Shown here: piece by piece, positions 23,555-33,616 of the stretch | How positions within the stretch are numbered: the stretch's first letter is position 1 | Layout: each line of letters starts with the position of its first letter | Source of the DNA: Aequorivita aurantiaca | GTDB lineage: Bacteria; Bacteroidota; Bacteroidia; Flavobacteriales; Flavobacteriaceae | Assembly (NCBI RefSeq): GCF_030410135.1 | Contig: NZ_JAUGQQ010000002.1 | Coordinates: 434,001-498,000, forward strand | Length of the DNA stretch: 64,000 nucleotides | Direction: 5' to 3' | Notes under the pieces: generated by a model | The model's input: the letters and a program-made list of their open reading frames with translations, nothing else | Told to the model about the DNA's origin: nothing | Databases searched by the model: none | Program-made: the position numbers and the translations under genes

Positions 23555-24661
23555 ATGAAGAAACTAACTTTTTTATTTTTATCCCTAACCCTTGCATTTG
23601 CGTCCTGTCAGGAAAAATATCCCGATTTGAAGGATGGCGTTTATGCCGAATTCATTACCAATAAAGGAACCTTCGTTGCAAAACTTAAAAACGAAAGCGC
23701 CCCGCTTACCGTTTCAAATTTTGTAGCACTCGCTGAAGGTACTAACGGAATGGTTGATTCCCTTTATAAAGGAAAACGTTTTTATGATGGCTTAAGCTTT
23801 CACCGCGTGATCAAAGATTTTATGATCCAAGGTGGCGATCCAAAAGGTGATGGCACCGGAAGTCCCGGCTATGCATTCCCCGATGAGATTACAGACACTA
23901 TCCGTTTCAACAAAAAAGGTCTGTTGGCAATGGCAAATTCAGGCCCCGGCACAAATGGCAGTCAATTCTTCATTACTTTAAAAGAAACGCCTTGGTTGGA
24001 TGGAAGGCATACAGTTTTTGGAGAAATAGTAATTGGCCAAGAGGTTGTTGACTCCATCGGAAACGTGGAAACCGAGAAACCTGGCGACAAGCCAAAAGAA
24101 CCCGTTACAATCCAAAGTGTAAATATCATAAATAAAGGAAAAGTAAAAGTTCCTTATTTCACTGAGGAAATGGCGAAACTTGAAAAGGAAAAGAAAGAAA
24201 AAGAAGAGCGCATAAATAAAGTAGCCTCCCAACAATTGGAAGAGCTAAATGCCATTCGTACTAAGGCAGATTCATTACCCTCAGGCGTGAAAATATTCTT
24301 TACAGAAAAAGGAACCGGCGCGCAACCAAAACAGGGCGATAAAATTTTAATGAACTACGCAGGATATTTAACCGATGGACATATGTTTGACTCAAATATC
24401 TTATCAAATGCTGAAAGATTCGAAATGGTTGACGAAATGCGAAAAGCCGCCGGACAATATACGCCGGTACCTACAGACTATAGCACCGAGGCGCAGCTAA
24501 TACCCGGTTTCCGCGAAGGTTTATTGAAGATGAAGGTTGGCGACAAGGCTACTATCTTTATTCCAGCACATTTAGCATATGGAAAAAGAGGAATTCCAGG
24601 GGTAATCCCTCCAGATTCTGAACTGATTTTTAATTTGGAAATTGTTGATATCGTAAAATAA
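23555..24661 (+). CDS. Cyclophilin-FKBP fusion lipoprotein (dual-family immunophilin)
   Basis: A 368-residue lipoprotein (lipobox FASC, Cys about residue 19) with two prolyl-isomerase domains. A cyclophilin spans about residues 28-195 (FHRVIKDFMIQGGDPKGDGT, MANSGPGTNGSQFFITL, LDGRHTVFGEI), followed by a Lys/Glu-rich helix (LEKEKKEKEERINK) and an FKBP domain from about 255 (ILMNYAGYLTDGHMFDSN, LIPGFREGLLKMKVGDKATI, LAYGKRGIPGVIPPDSELIF). Both active sites look intact. It probably folds exported proteins at the envelope together with GldI, the preceding gene. Confidence 0.92.
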   Translation: MKKLTFLFLSLTLAFASCQEKYPDLKDGVYAEFITNKGTFVAKLKNESAPLTVSNFVALAEGTNGMVDSLYKGKRFYDGLSFHRVIKDFMIQGGDPKGDGTGSPGYAFPDEITDTIRFNKKGLLAMANSGPGTNGSQFFITLKETPWLDGRHTVFGEIVIGQEVVDSIGNVETEKPGDKPKEPVTIQSVNIINKGKVKVPYFTEEMAKLEKEKKEKEERINKVASQQLEELNAIRTKADSLPSGVKIFFTEKGTGAQPKQGDKILMNYAGYLTDGHMFDSNILSNAERFEMVDEMRKAAGQYTPVPTDYSTEAQLIPGFREGLLKMKVGDKATIFIPAHLAYGKRGIPGVIPPDSELIFNLEIVDIVK

Positions 24662-24680
24662 TAAATTATTGAAATACAAA

Positions 24681-24720
24681 AAGAGGAGCCAGATTTTAAA
24701 TTGGCTCCTCTTTTTTTTTG
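24681..24720 (+). terminator. Terminator after the cyclophilin-FKBP gene
   Basis: An 11-bp perfect stem AAGAGGAGCCA/TGGCTCCTCTT (24681-24712) with a 10-base loop, followed by a long T run, 19 bases after the stop codon. Confidence 0.92.
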
Positions 24721-24782
24721 GAATCACGAAACGCCACTACTGCGAAACACGACAGGTTTTTAAAGAAATAAACTTCCCGTTC

Positions 24783-24831
24783 TTCAAGAATCAGGCTTGG
24801 TTCAGATGGTGAATCGAAGGTGATTCTTGAA
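24783..24831. repeat. Inverted repeat near the pepD stop
   Basis: Perfect 11-bp arms TTCAAGAATCA and TGATTCTTGAA are separated by 27 bases, immediately after the pepD stop codon (minus strand). No T run follows on the minus strand, so it is not a standard terminator. Confidence 0.5.
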
Positions 24832-24832
24832 T

Positions 24833-26284
24833 CTATTTTTTCGGAATGTTCTTCAAAATTTCAAGTACAAAATCCCAGTATTTTTGGGCGGAAGAGATAC
24901 TTGCGCGTTCATCCGGAGAGTGAGCTCCTTTAATAGTAGGTCCGAACGAAATCATATCCATTTCCGGGTAATTCTGCCCTAAAATTCCACACTCAAGTCC
25001 AGCGTGACACGCGGCTACGTTTGCTTTTTCACCGTTCATTTTTTGGTACAGACCATCTAATACCTTCAAAATGGGGCTGTCCATATTTGGTGCCCAACCC
25101 GGATAATCGCCCGCAAGTTTCACTTCATATCCGGCAAGCTCAAAAACCGATGTAAGTGCATTGGCCAAAACATCTTTTGATGATTCCACAGAGCTACGGG
25201 TTAAGCATTCAATTTTTATTTTTCCATCTGCAACCGAAACCTTGGCAATATTGTTCGAAGTTTCCACCAAATCATCAATATCCGGACTCATACGGTAAAC
25301 GCCATTGTGTGCAGCATTCATGGCGTTCAAAAAATTTATTTGCGCTTCCTTGCCCATTACTTTCAAAAATTTTTCACTGCTTTTTTCCGCAGTGATGGAC
25401 AGGTTGGATTCCAACGTTTTGTATTCTGAAATGATAGCTTTTTTCATACTTTCAAATTCAGAAAGAAATTTTTCTTCGGAAGAAACCACCACATCCGCCA
25501 CACTTTCGCGAGGAATGGCATTGCGAAGACTTCCACCCTCCAGCTGTGCCAGTTGCATAAAATCTTTTGTGGCGAAAAGCAAACGGTTCATCAATTTGTT
25601 GGCATTGCCAAGACCTTTAATGATATCCATTCCGCTGTGGCCGCCGTTCAAACCTTTCAGTTTAATGACATAACCAGTTGAACTTGCGGGAGCCTCTATT
25701 TCGTTATACGTTCCGGATGCGGTAACATCTACTCCGCCAGCGCAGCCTACGCCTATTTCGTCATCTTCTTCGGTATCGAGATTTAACAGGATGTCGCCTT
25801 TCAGCAAACCGCCCTTCAAACCTTTGGCGCCCGTCATTCCCGTTTCCTCATCAATGGTGAAAAGCGCTTCAATAGCCGGATGTTCAATTTCATTGCTTTC
25901 AAGAATTGCCATAATTGTTGCAACACCCAAACCATTGTCTGCTCCAAGGGTCGTGCCCTTTGCGCGCACCCAATCACCCTCTACATACATTTCGATGCCT
26001 TGGGTATCAAAGTTAAAATTGGTGTCATTGTTTTTTTGGTGAACCATATCCAGATGGCTTTGCAATACAACCATTTTTCGATCTTCAAAACCATTCGTGG
26101 CTGGCTTTCGAATTATCACGTTGCCCACTTCGTCTTCAAGGGTTTCGAGACCAAGATTTTTTCCGAAATCCTTCATAAAGTTAATTACACGCTCTTCTTT
26201 TTTTGAAGGTCGGGGCACGGCATTTAAATCTGCGAATTTATTCCAAAGTACTTTGGGCTCTAGGTTTCTTATTTCTTCATTCAT
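24833..26284 (-). CDS. pepD: Aminoacyl-histidine dipeptidase (PepD-like)
   Basis: A 483-residue M20-family zinc dipeptidase. Metal-site motifs are VVLQSHLDMVHQ, TTLGADNGLGVA and IDEETGMTGAKG, with CHAGLECGILG and SFGPTIKGAHSPDE near the C-terminus. It cleaves Xaa-His and related dipeptides in the cytoplasm. Length is typical. It stands alone; the leader has an imperfect hairpin (26292-26309). Confidence 0.93.
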   Translation of the reverse strand: MNEEIRNLEPKVLWNKFADLNAVPRPSKKEERVINFMKDFGKNLGLETLEDEVGNVIIRKPATNGFEDRKMVVLQSHLDMVHQKNNDTNFNFDTQGIEMYVEGDWVRAKGTTLGADNGLGVATIMAILESNEIEHPAIEALFTIDEETGMTGAKGLKGGLLKGDILLNLDTEEDDEIGVGCAGGVDVTASGTYNEIEAPASSTGYVIKLKGLNGGHSGMDIIKGLGNANKLMNRLLFATKDFMQLAQLEGGSLRNAIPRESVADVVVSSEEKFLSEFESMKKAIISEYKTLESNLSITAEKSSEKFLKVMGKEAQINFLNAMNAAHNGVYRMSPDIDDLVETSNNIAKVSVADGKIKIECLTRSSVESSKDVLANALTSVFELAGYEVKLAGDYPGWAPNMDSPILKVLDGLYQKMNGEKANVAACHAGLECGILGQNYPEMDMISFGPTIKGAHSPDERASISSAQKYWDFVLEILKNIPKK

Positions 26285-26291
26285 AATTTCT

Positions 26292-26309
26292 TTCCCGCAA
26301 TTGCAGGAA
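26292..26309. repeat. Imperfect hairpin in the pepD leader
   Basis: TTCCCGC-AATT-GCAGGAA has a 7-bp stem with one mismatch, 8 bases before the pepD ATG. It resembles the hairpin in the TPR-ribH leader at 19286. Confidence 0.4.
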
Positions 26310-26474
26310 TATATTTAGGGTTACACAAATTTTTGTCTAAATTTCTCTGCTACGAATTCACCACTAATCTGTTTTTAATATTTCTTCCGCATACTTTGAA
26401 AACGTAAAATCATTGGTGTATTCGCGGCCACATTTTCACAAAATTACCTTTTTTCATTCGCTATAAAAATTATG

Positions 26475-26501
26475 TTGCAAAAGATTTCCTTCGTAAGTTT
26501 G
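26475..26501 (+). promoter_or_regulatory. Promoter-like element before the DUF3810 gene
   Basis: TTG (26475-26477) and TAAGTTTG (26494-26501) fit the Bacteroidota promoter, with a 16-base spacer that is slightly short. The -7 element ends only 4 bases before the annotated ATG, so either the transcript is leaderless or this is not the true start. Confidence 0.4.
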
Positions 26502-26505
26502 GATT

Positions 26506-27576
26506 ATGCTAAAACGAACCTCGGCCTTCCTCGCATTGTTTCTAATTGTGCAGATAATAGCACTTCAAGTTTTAAAATTTTTTCCGGCGTTTGTAGAGAA
26601 ATATTACAGTCTCGGCATCTATCCGTGGATTTCAAAAATATTCCGTTATGTGTTTGGATGGGTTCCATTTTCCGTGGGCGATCTTTTTTATTTGCTTATA
26701 ACTATTGTAGCCATTCGATGGCTCTATAAAAATGTGCCCAGGTTGTGGCAAAATGATCAAGTAGGCTTTGTTGTTGAAATTTTTGCAGCGGTTTCAGTTG
26801 TTTATTTTATGTTTCATGTGCTTTGGGGCTTTAACTATTACCGACTGCCATTGCACCAATCCCTTCAGTTGGAGAGTGATTATACTACCGAGCAACTATT
26901 GGAAACCACAAATAGGTTTATAGAAAAAAGTAATGCCCTACACCGTGAATTGGGTTTTGCAGATAGTATAAAAGTGGAACTGCCATATAGCCAAAAAGAA
27001 ATGTTCCAAAAAACCTTAAACGGATATGAAAATTTGGAAAGAGAATTTCCACAGTTGGCATATTCACCACGGAGCATCAAAAAAAGTGGATGGAGTCTTG
27101 GGTTGACTTATATGGGATATAGCGGTTATCTGAATCCATTTTCAGGAGAGGCACAGGTAAATGATTTAATGAAAACGTACAAATTTCCAGTTGTGGCATG
27201 TCATGAAGAGGCGCATCAAATTGGATATGCGGCCGAAAATGAGGCTAATTTTATAGCCACGCTATCCACGCTGCACAATGACGACCTGTATATGCAATAT
27301 GCGGGATATATTTTCACGCTTCGGTATTTGATTAATGAAGTGGCTCGTCGCGATGAGGGGACATATGAGGCGCTATTAACGCAGATAAATCCTGGAATTT
27401 TGGAAAGTTATAAGGAAATGCGCGATTTCTGGGATGAGTATCAAAATCCTTTTGAGAATTTTTCAAAAGTGTTTTGGGATAATTTCCTAAAAGCAAACAA
27501 CCAAAGCCGGGGAATCATGAGTTATGATTATATGGTGGCCCTAGTTGTAAACTATTTTGAAGACAGACCGCTTTGA
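26506..27576 (+). CDS. DUF3810 membrane protein with HExxH motif
   Basis: A 356-residue protein with three N-terminal hydrophobic segments (to about residue 110) and a soluble domain containing VVACHEEAHQIGYAAENEAN. This HExxH followed by a Glu in ENEAN is the zinc site of gluzincin-like peptidases. DUF3810 proteins are common in Bacteroidota and uncharacterised; protease activity is inferred from the motif only. It is a single-gene unit between pepD and the convergent DUF6503 gene. Confidence 0.85.
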   Translation: MLKRTSAFLALFLIVQIIALQVLKFFPAFVEKYYSLGIYPWISKIFRYVFGWVPFSVGDLFYLLITIVAIRWLYKNVPRLWQNDQVGFVVEIFAAVSVVYFMFHVLWGFNYYRLPLHQSLQLESDYTTEQLLETTNRFIEKSNALHRELGFADSIKVELPYSQKEMFQKTLNGYENLEREFPQLAYSPRSIKKSGWSLGLTYMGYSGYLNPFSGEAQVNDLMKTYKFPVVACHEEAHQIGYAAENEANFIATLSTLHNDDLYMQYAGYIFTLRYLINEVARRDEGTYEALLTQINPGILESYKEMRDFWDEYQNPFENFSKVFWDNFLKANNQSRGIMSYDYMVALVVNYFEDRPL

Positions 27577-27661
27577 AATAGTGAATCTGTGAATTTGTGA
27601 GTCTATAGAAGTTTGAATACTAATTATTTAATATTTTATATTCAATACTCCTTACTTAGTA

Positions 27662-28510
27662 CTATTGCACATATTCCGCTTCCGCGGGTTTTTTGAAAAC
27701 TGAACCATCCAACATTGTTTCAGTCGTAGTTACTTTTTCAAACTTAATATCCATCTCCTTTCCCTTCGGTTTGCCTTTTTCAACATTGTACCAAACTAAT
27801 TTCTCCGGAAGCAAAAGGCCATTTACCTCTTGCCACTTATCATATTTTATATAATGCCAGTCCTCATTTTTCTTTTGGTCACTAAATGTAACGGTGTATG
27901 ACAACCAAGCCATTTTGTTGGTGTTCGGATCGAAATAAAGCTTGTATTCATCATCCGGCGAAGTACCCACCCCTTGATTGTATGAAACTTTATAGCCATT
28001 ATACATTTTCCCATCCAATTCCGTGGGTCCCAAGGCTTCATAATTTGTTCCGGGGTCGGAAATGATAAAAGGCATCGCATAAAAATAAAATATGAGATTA
28101 TGGTAAAACTTTGGATCACCCTGATAACCCAATTCGTGTTTCAAAAGCCACACGCCTTTGCCGTCATAACCTATCGACCAATCCTTGGATTCAATTTTTG
28201 TTTTTCTATCAGGCAATGAGATGGTGTGTGTTTCCCTACCATTTCTTCCTTTCATTTCAAAACAGAGGTTATTCATTGCTTTCCAATGTGCCAAGCCACC
28301 ATGGGTAGCGAAAACTGATTGCAGTGGCGCGGGAAATTCCTTCGTTTTCTCTTCATCTTTTGTAATATTAATGTTGGAGATTTCTGAAGAATCTGCTTCC
28401 TCAACCTTAACGCTGGGCGCGACGTTCAGGTTTTCTGGATTTTCTTTTTTATCGTTTTTACAGGCGGAAAGGGCAATTAGAAAACTGATTGCCATAATTA
28501 GTTTTTTCAT
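27662..28510 (-). CDS. DUF6503 family lipoprotein
   Basis: A 282-residue lipoprotein (lipobox ALSAC, Cys about residue 17) with a low-complexity acidic linker and a C-terminal domain typical of DUF6503 (LQSVFATHGGLAHWKAMNNL, GYDGKGVWLLKH, YKVSYNQGVG, MAWLSYTVTF). The fold is beta-rich and related in appearance to LolA-type lipoprotein carriers, but no function is established. It lies downstream of the FG-GAP gene behind a terminator. Confidence 0.75.
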   Translation of the reverse strand: MKKLIMAISFLIALSACKNDKKENPENLNVAPSVKVEEADSSEISNINITKDEEKTKEFPAPLQSVFATHGGLAHWKAMNNLCFEMKGRNGRETHTISLPDRKTKIESKDWSIGYDGKGVWLLKHELGYQGDPKFYHNLIFYFYAMPFIISDPGTNYEALGPTELDGKMYNGYKVSYNQGVGTSPDDEYKLYFDPNTNKMAWLSYTVTFSDQKKNEDWHYIKYDKWQEVNGLLLPEKLVWYNVEKGKPKGKEMDIKFEKVTTTETMLDGSVFKKPAEAEYVQ

Positions 28511-28536
28511 GGTGGTTGTTTTAGTTATTTAAAATT

Positions 28537-28567
28537 AAAAAAGCTCCCCGGTTGCGGGAAGCTTTTT
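28537..28567 (-). terminator. Terminator after the FG-GAP gene
   Basis: On the minus strand AAAAAGCTTCCCGC-AACC-GGGGAGCTTTTT forms a stem of about 12 bp with one mismatch, ending in a T run. It closes the transcript of the two secreted-protein genes before the DUF6503 gene. Confidence 0.8.
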
Positions 28568-28583
28568 AGAAAGGTTTATGATT

Positions 28584-28653
28584 TAGGCTGTAGGCTATAG
28601 GCTGTAGGCTGTAGGCATTAAGCTTTTGCTTTTTGCTCTTAGGCTGCAGGTTA
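28584..28653. repeat. Ten-unit heptad array after the FG-GAP gene
   Basis: Forward units: TAGGCTG, TAGGCTA, TAGGCTG, TAGGCTG, TAGGCAT, TAAGCTT, TTGCTTT, TTGCTCT, TAGGCTG, CAGGTTA. The last unit contains the stop codon of the FG-GAP gene (minus strand). A terminator follows at 28537. Confidence 0.7.
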
Positions 28654-31560
28654 ATTTTTTATGAGCTTTTTTACTACTGAATTTCCTTCCGAAGAAATTT
28701 TTATGAGATATATACCTTGTTCAAACGAAGAAATTTCCATTGTTATCCTTCCGTTTTGAGGAAGCATTTTTTCGGTACGTAATAATTTCCCTTGAATGTC
28801 ATACAGAGAAATTGTTACTTCCGAATTCAATTTCGTCGCTTGAATGGTAAAGCTTTCCGAGGTTGGGTTTGGGAAAATGTGCAAATCTTCAAAAGTTAAG
28901 AAATTTACCGCAAGGGAAACCTCATCATCCAAAAAGTCTGGAATTCCGTTGGCGTTTGTATCATCATCTATGGGCGATCCGTTGTTGTTGTAATCTTCAT
29001 CGATTGTCAATGTGCCGTCGCCATCATCATCATTATCTAAATAGTTTTCAATGTTGTCACCATCAGTATCGATATAAATATAACCAGGTGCAACCCCAGC
29101 GCCTATTCCCGTGATTTCGTCAATTGTTTCAACTGTGTCGCCGTCGTCATCGGTGTCTAAATAATTCGGAATGCCATCGCCGTCGGTGTCGTCGTCATCG
29201 GGGTTTCCGTTATTATTTAAATCTTCGTCTACATTAAAAACTCCATCCTCATCATAATCCTGAGTTAATGGGTTTATATCAAAATTATTTTGCAATAAGA
29301 ACATTCCTTGAAAATTTACGACTACAAGTTCTTTAATCATGTCATTATTTAAATCTTCAAATACTGGAATAGGTTCAATTCCCGTAGCGCAAGTTTCGTT
29401 AATTAGGAATATTGTTTCCAGAGGAGAAAAATTTCCAGATTCGTCTTGAATCATATATTTTACAAATTCAAGATTTCCATAATTTTCAGAGGTAACTAAA
29501 AGATCCATTAATGAATCCTGATTTAAATCTTCAAAAAATATATTTTCGCCATATATAGAAGTGAAAGAAGTAATAATTTCGGGATTGGAAAAATCAACCC
29601 CTCCCAAATAATATTGAATATAAATATCTGCCTCATTTGTGGTACCATTATAGTTCGTATAGATAATATCCTTCTTCCCGTCCAGATTATAGTCAGTGAA
29701 TTTTTGGCATATTGGTGATTGGTTGACATTTTCAAGAATTAAATACGGGCTATATTGATAGGGACCTGTACTTAAGTTTAAGTAAAGATTACCGGACTGT
29801 ATTGATAGGAAATCAACAAAATTGTCATTGTTTATATCCTCATATTCATAATTAGAAAATACCATGTAGGATTGAAATTCATTTTCTACAAAAACTCCAT
29901 TTCCGTCATTGATCCATATAACATCATTACTTGTAGTGGCTATATCAATATCGCCATCGTTATCATAATCAAAGGTGAGGACATCTTCAACGTATTCACT
30001 AATTTCAGAAGTAACTTCGGAACCGTTCGCATATCTCATTGTAACCAGTAAATGATTGTTGGCATTATGTACAATATCTAAAATACCATCATTATTTAGG
30101 TCAGCAATTTTATGTTGGTAAGAGATAAATGTTTTTGAAAATAATGATGTTGAAACAAAATTACCGCTGCCATCATTTTCGTTATAAAACATCCTTCCGC
30201 CCGAATTTGCAATAATATCTTTGTCTCCATCTCCATCAACATCCCTAAAGTTTTGTTTGGAAAAATTATTAGGGTTTACACCATAAAACCCCGATGGATT
30301 TATAATATTACCAATAGAATAATTACTGCTGCCCTCATTTTTAAGCCATAATTTAGCAGAGGCCACGTGAAATATATCAGCAAAACCGTCATTGTCAAAA
30401 TCCTGAAAAATATTATTACCGGAAAACGGAATCGATTGGGTGTAACCTTCAATTAAAGGAACTTGTGTAAAATTTAAATTTCCGTTATTAATAAGCTTTC
30501 TAGTTGATTCCGGAAAAAAGTTATCAGTTGCGCTACAGAGAATATCGTCGTCTCCATCTCCATCCAAATCTGAAATAAAATATTGATTGTTTAGATCCGG
30601 AATTGCATTGGTGAAAATCAAATCGGTCCTTGAACCAAAAAGATTGTAAAAATCAGAACTTCCATTATTAAGGTATACAAAGGGTCTTCTCAAATTATTC
30701 GGACTATTATTTACCAATACATCCATAAAGCCATCTCCATCCACATCCATGATTTGCATATAACCGCGTGAAACAATGGGATGTTTATACATCGGACTTC
30801 CTCCCTCCAAAGATCCATTAACATTTTTTAAAAGGCGTAAAATCCATTCTCCACCACTTTGCTGATCAGAGTTCATCACTACATCTGTATAACCATCATT
30901 ATTGAAATCTGCTATTTCGAGATTCACAGATTCCATACCGGTGAATTGCGAAGGATTTACAACAGAAAAATTGCCATTTCCAATATTATTGATTCGGTAA
31001 ATTCTATTATAAACAGAAATTAAAATATCAAGATCAGAATCCTGATCAATATCAAAGACAACCATGTCATTATATGATCTTGATTCAAAATAATAATCAT
31101 AACTAAAAATTTCTACGGGACTTTCAAAAGTTCCGTTTCCGTTGCTTCTAAAAAAATTAATCACATAATAATCTGCATCAAAATTTGGGGGGACATTTTC
31201 TTTATGATAGGAATTGACCGTAATAAAATCTTGGTCCCCGTCATTATCAAAATCATGTATTTGAAGCGCTTTTAACTGGGCAGTATCGTAAAATCCAGAT
31301 TGAAACTGATATATACTTTGTTTCTTTCCAAAAATACCTTCCCCCAGATTTGAGGCCCAATAGATTTCATATGTAGTGTAATCACAAAATGGAGATTGAC
31401 CTACAACTTGGTCTATAGTTCCGTTCCCATCTATATCTCCATGTTCGTAAAATTCCACAGCATTATAATCATTGATAGTCTCTCTTTGGCTATAATCGAA
31501 TTGGGCAGTACTATTTAGACTGTAGCAAAACACTACTATGACGATAAAAATTCGAACCAT
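28651..31560 (-). CDS. Secreted FG-GAP/VCBS repeat protein with type IX sorting tail
   Basis: A 969-residue exported protein. After a signal peptide (residues 1-19) it has many FG-GAP-like repeats of the form DxDxDGxxD ([41 protein letters not shown]), which fold as a beta-propeller and bind calcium. A calcium-rich acidic stretch follows ([18 protein letters not shown]), then a type IX secretion sorting domain ([14 protein letters not shown] to KKLIKN). It is probably surface-exposed and adhesive or carbohydrate-binding. It starts 4 bases after the preceding gene. The C-terminal 550 bases are nearly identical to those of that gene. Confidence 0.9.
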   Translation of the reverse strand: MVRIFIVIVVFCYSLNSTAQFDYSQRETINDYNAVEFYEHGDIDGNGTIDQVVGQSPFCDYTTYEIYWASNLGEGIFGKKQSIYQFQSGFYDTAQLKALQIHDFDNDGDQDFITVNSYHKENVPPNFDADYYVINFFRSNGNGTFESPVEIFSYDYYFESRSYNDMVVFDIDQDSDLDILISVYNRIYRINNIGNGNFSVVNPSQFTGMESVNLEIADFNNDGYTDVVMNSDQQSGGEWILRLLKNVNGSLEGGSPMYKHPIVSRGYMQIMDVDGDGFMDVLVNNSPNNLRRPFVYLNNGSSDFYNLFGSRTDLIFTNAIPDLNNQYFISDLDGDGDDDILCSATDNFFPESTRKLINNGNLNFTQVPLIEGYTQSIPFSGNNIFQDFDNDGFADIFHVASAKLWLKNEGSSNYSIGNIINPSGFYGVNPNNFSKQNFRDVDGDGDKDIIANSGGRMFYNENDGSGNFVSTSLFSKTFISYQHKIADLNNDGILDIVHNANNHLLVTMRYANGSEVTSEISEYVEDVLTFDYDNDGDIDIATTSNDVIWINDGNGVFVENEFQSYMVFSNYEYEDINNDNFVDFLSIQSGNLYLNLSTGPYQYSPYLILENVNQSPICQKFTDYNLDGKKDIIYTNYNGTTNEADIYIQYYLGGVDFSNPEIITSFTSIYGENIFFEDLNQDSLMDLLVTSENYGNLEFVKYMIQDESGNFSPLETIFLINETCATGIEPIPVFEDLNNDMIKELVVVNFQGMFLLQNNFDINPLTQDYDEDGVFNVDEDLNNNGNPDDDDTDGDGIPNYLDTDDDGDTVETIDEITGIGAGVAPGYIYIDTDGDNIENYLDNDDDGDGTLTIDEDYNNNGSPIDDDTNANGIPDFLDDEVSLAVNFLTFEDLHIFPNPTSESFTIQATKLNSEVTISLYDIQGKLLRTEKMLPQNGRITMEISSFEQGIYLIKISSEGNSVVKKLIKN
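28656..29197 (-). repeat. Near-identical 3' segment shared by two adjacent genes (copy 1)
   Basis: The calcium-repeat and sorting-tail coding segment here matches 31570-32113 with only scattered differences, far closer than the rest of the two genes. This points to recent duplication or gene conversion. Confidence 0.8.
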
Positions 31561-31564
31561 ATTG

Positions 31565-33493
31565 TTATTCTTTAATTAGTTTTTTGATTACTGAATTTCC
31601 TTCAGAAGAAATTTTTACGAGATATACACCCTTTTCCAAAAAAGATATTTCCATCGTTATCCTTCCGTTTTGGGGAAGCATTTTTTCGGTACGTAATAAT
31701 TTCCCTTGAATGTCATACAGTGAAATAGTTGCTTCCGAAATCAATTTCGTTGCTTGAATGGTAAAGCTTCCAGAGGTTGGGTTAGGGAAAATGTGCAAAT
31801 CTTCAAAAATTAAGAAATTTACCGCAAGGGAAACCTCGTCATCCAAAAAGTCTGGAATTCCGTTGGCGTTTGTGTCATCATCTATGGACGTTCCGTTGTT
31901 GTTATAATCTTCATCGATTGTCAATGTGCCGTCGCCATCATCATCATTATCCAAATAGTTTTCAATGTTGTCACCATCAGTATCGATATAAATATAACCA
32001 GGTGCAATCCCAGCGCCTATTCCCGTGATTTCGTCAATTGTTTCAACTGTGTCGCCGTCGTCATCGGTGTCTAAATAATTTGGAATGCCATCGCCGTCGG
32101 TGTCATCGTCGTTTAGGTTGCCATTCCCGTTTATGTCTTCGTCTTCGTTTGCAATGCCATCGCCATCTGCATCGGGGGCAAGTTCATCTGTAGCAATTTC
32201 AAAGGAAGTGACTACAGAGCAGCCAGTATTCCAAGTTTCAATTCGAACGTAAATAGTTTGAGGGTTCGAAGTGTTTATAAATGTTGCCGTATTTATAAGT
32301 CTATTAGCATCGATTTCCGCATCATTTTCAGTCATATAAAAGTTCACTTCATAATCTGATGGATTCAAACCTGCCAACATAACGGGAATATTCACCGTAA
32401 GATCAAAAACTGCAAGGCCATCGCCATCACCTTCGTTTATAAAAAGGTTATTGGGTTGGGTTATTGGAGGGATTTCGTTTACTATTAATTCGAGTTCAAC
32501 TATTGTGTAACATTCTGTTGAGGAATTTTCAACCCGCACATAAACAGTTTGTGAATATGGAACAATATTTTCATAAGGACTAGAAAGTGGGAATGTTCCA
32601 TTTTGTGCATCAATTTCAGTTTCATAATAGGTAATACTAATATTTTGCTGACCATTGCCAATTTCGGTATCCTTTAATGTTAGATCGAAAGCGGCGGACC
32701 CATCATTGTCGTCATCACAAACTATAAGTGGAGTTGGATTGGCGTTTGGGCTTGGATTTGGCAAAACACTTAATGTAAGGGCGACAATATCATAACACCC
32801 TTCAGCACTATTTGGGTTTGGCGGTATAGTTCCATTGGTATTGCTTACCAGTAAAATATAAATAGTCTGCGGATTAGTTGAATTAAGAAAGTTAGATGGA
32901 TTAGAGATTGCCTGCGAAAAATCAGGGTTCGTAGCTGCCAAATCTCCAGCAAAGATTGCATCTTCGAAAGTCTCATAATAATAAAGATCAAAACCCAAAG
33001 GATCTAAACTTCCAAGAACTTCTGCAGCTACAGTTGTAAGGTCAAAAAATGCAAAGCCATCATTGTTGTCATCACAAATCTGCAATGGTTCTGGCACATT
33101 CCCAAAGGGAGAAAAGCGTACCTCTAATGCAAAAGGGTATATGTTTATTTCATTACTGGTGCCGCTTTCTACTCTTGCCCATACTCCACCTGTGCCATAT
33201 TGTGGATCGATAGGATTAATAATTGGAGAATCATAATATGCCATATCGTTAATATATAAATTAGGTAATGACAATGTCGCGTTCTCTGCATTTACAAGGG
33301 TTCCGTGGTACGTTACTGTTAAGATTGGATCGCATTGTGTAATAACTTCGTTTTGTAACGTAAGATCAAAGGGAAAAAAACCGTCGTTATTATCATCACA
33401 CGCCACTAAATTAGCAACAGGTGGGTTAACAATAATCTGTGCATTTGCGTTAATAGAAAACACAATGACTAATATGAAAACTAATTTTTTCAT
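31565..33493 (-). CDS. Secreted protein with calcium-binding repeats and type IX sorting tail
   Basis: A 642-residue exported protein. I start it at MKKLVFILV (33493) with a standard signal peptide ending SINANAQ; the frame could begin 11 codons earlier. The body has repeated units around [47 protein letters not shown] and [13 protein letters not shown], roughly 110 residues apart, each like a surface-protein domain. They are followed by thrombospondin-3-like acidic repeats and a type IX tail ([14 protein letters not shown]). Binding role is inferred. First gene of the pair with the FG-GAP gene. Confidence 0.88.
   Translation of the reverse strand: MKKLVFILVIVFSINANAQIIVNPPVANLVACDDNNDGFFPFDLTLQNEVITQCDPILTVTYHGTLVNAENATLSLPNLYINDMAYYDSPIINPIDPQYGTGGVWARVESGTSNEINIYPFALEVRFSPFGNVPEPLQICDDNNDGFAFFDLTTVAAEVLGSLDPLGFDLYYYETFEDAIFAGDLAATNPDFSQAISNPSNFLNSTNPQTIYILLVSNTNGTIPPNPNSAEGCYDIVALTLSVLPNPSPNANPTPLIVCDDDNDGSAAFDLTLKDTEIGNGQQNISITYYETEIDAQNGTFPLSSPYENIVPYSQTVYVRVENSSTECYTIVELELIVNEIPPITQPNNLFINEGDGDGLAVFDLTVNIPVMLAGLNPSDYEVNFYMTENDAEIDANRLINTATFINTSNPQTIYVRIETWNTGCSVVTSFEIATDELAPDADGDGIANEDEDINGNGNLNDDDTDGDGIPNYLDTDDDGDTVETIDEITGIGAGIAPGYIYIDTDGDNIENYLDNDDDGDGTLTIDEDYNNNGTSIDDDTNANGIPDFLDDEVSLAVNFLIFEDLHIFPNPTSGSFTIQATKLISEATISLYDIQGKLLRTEKMLPQNGRITMEISFLEKGVYLVKISSEGNSVIKKLIKE
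31570..32113 (-). repeat. Near-identical 3' segment shared by two adjacent genes (copy 2)
   Basis: The partner of 28656-29197, with the same DxDGD repeats and sorting tail. Confidence 0.8.
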
Positions 33494-33616
33494 CAATAAA
33501 AATTTTCCCGCAAGATATAAAAACAATATAGACCGTTAAGAAAATTTTAACTTTCCGCTCTCAAATTTGACTGCCATAAGTTTTTTCAGTATTCTTGTTT
33601 TCAAAAATTTGTATAA

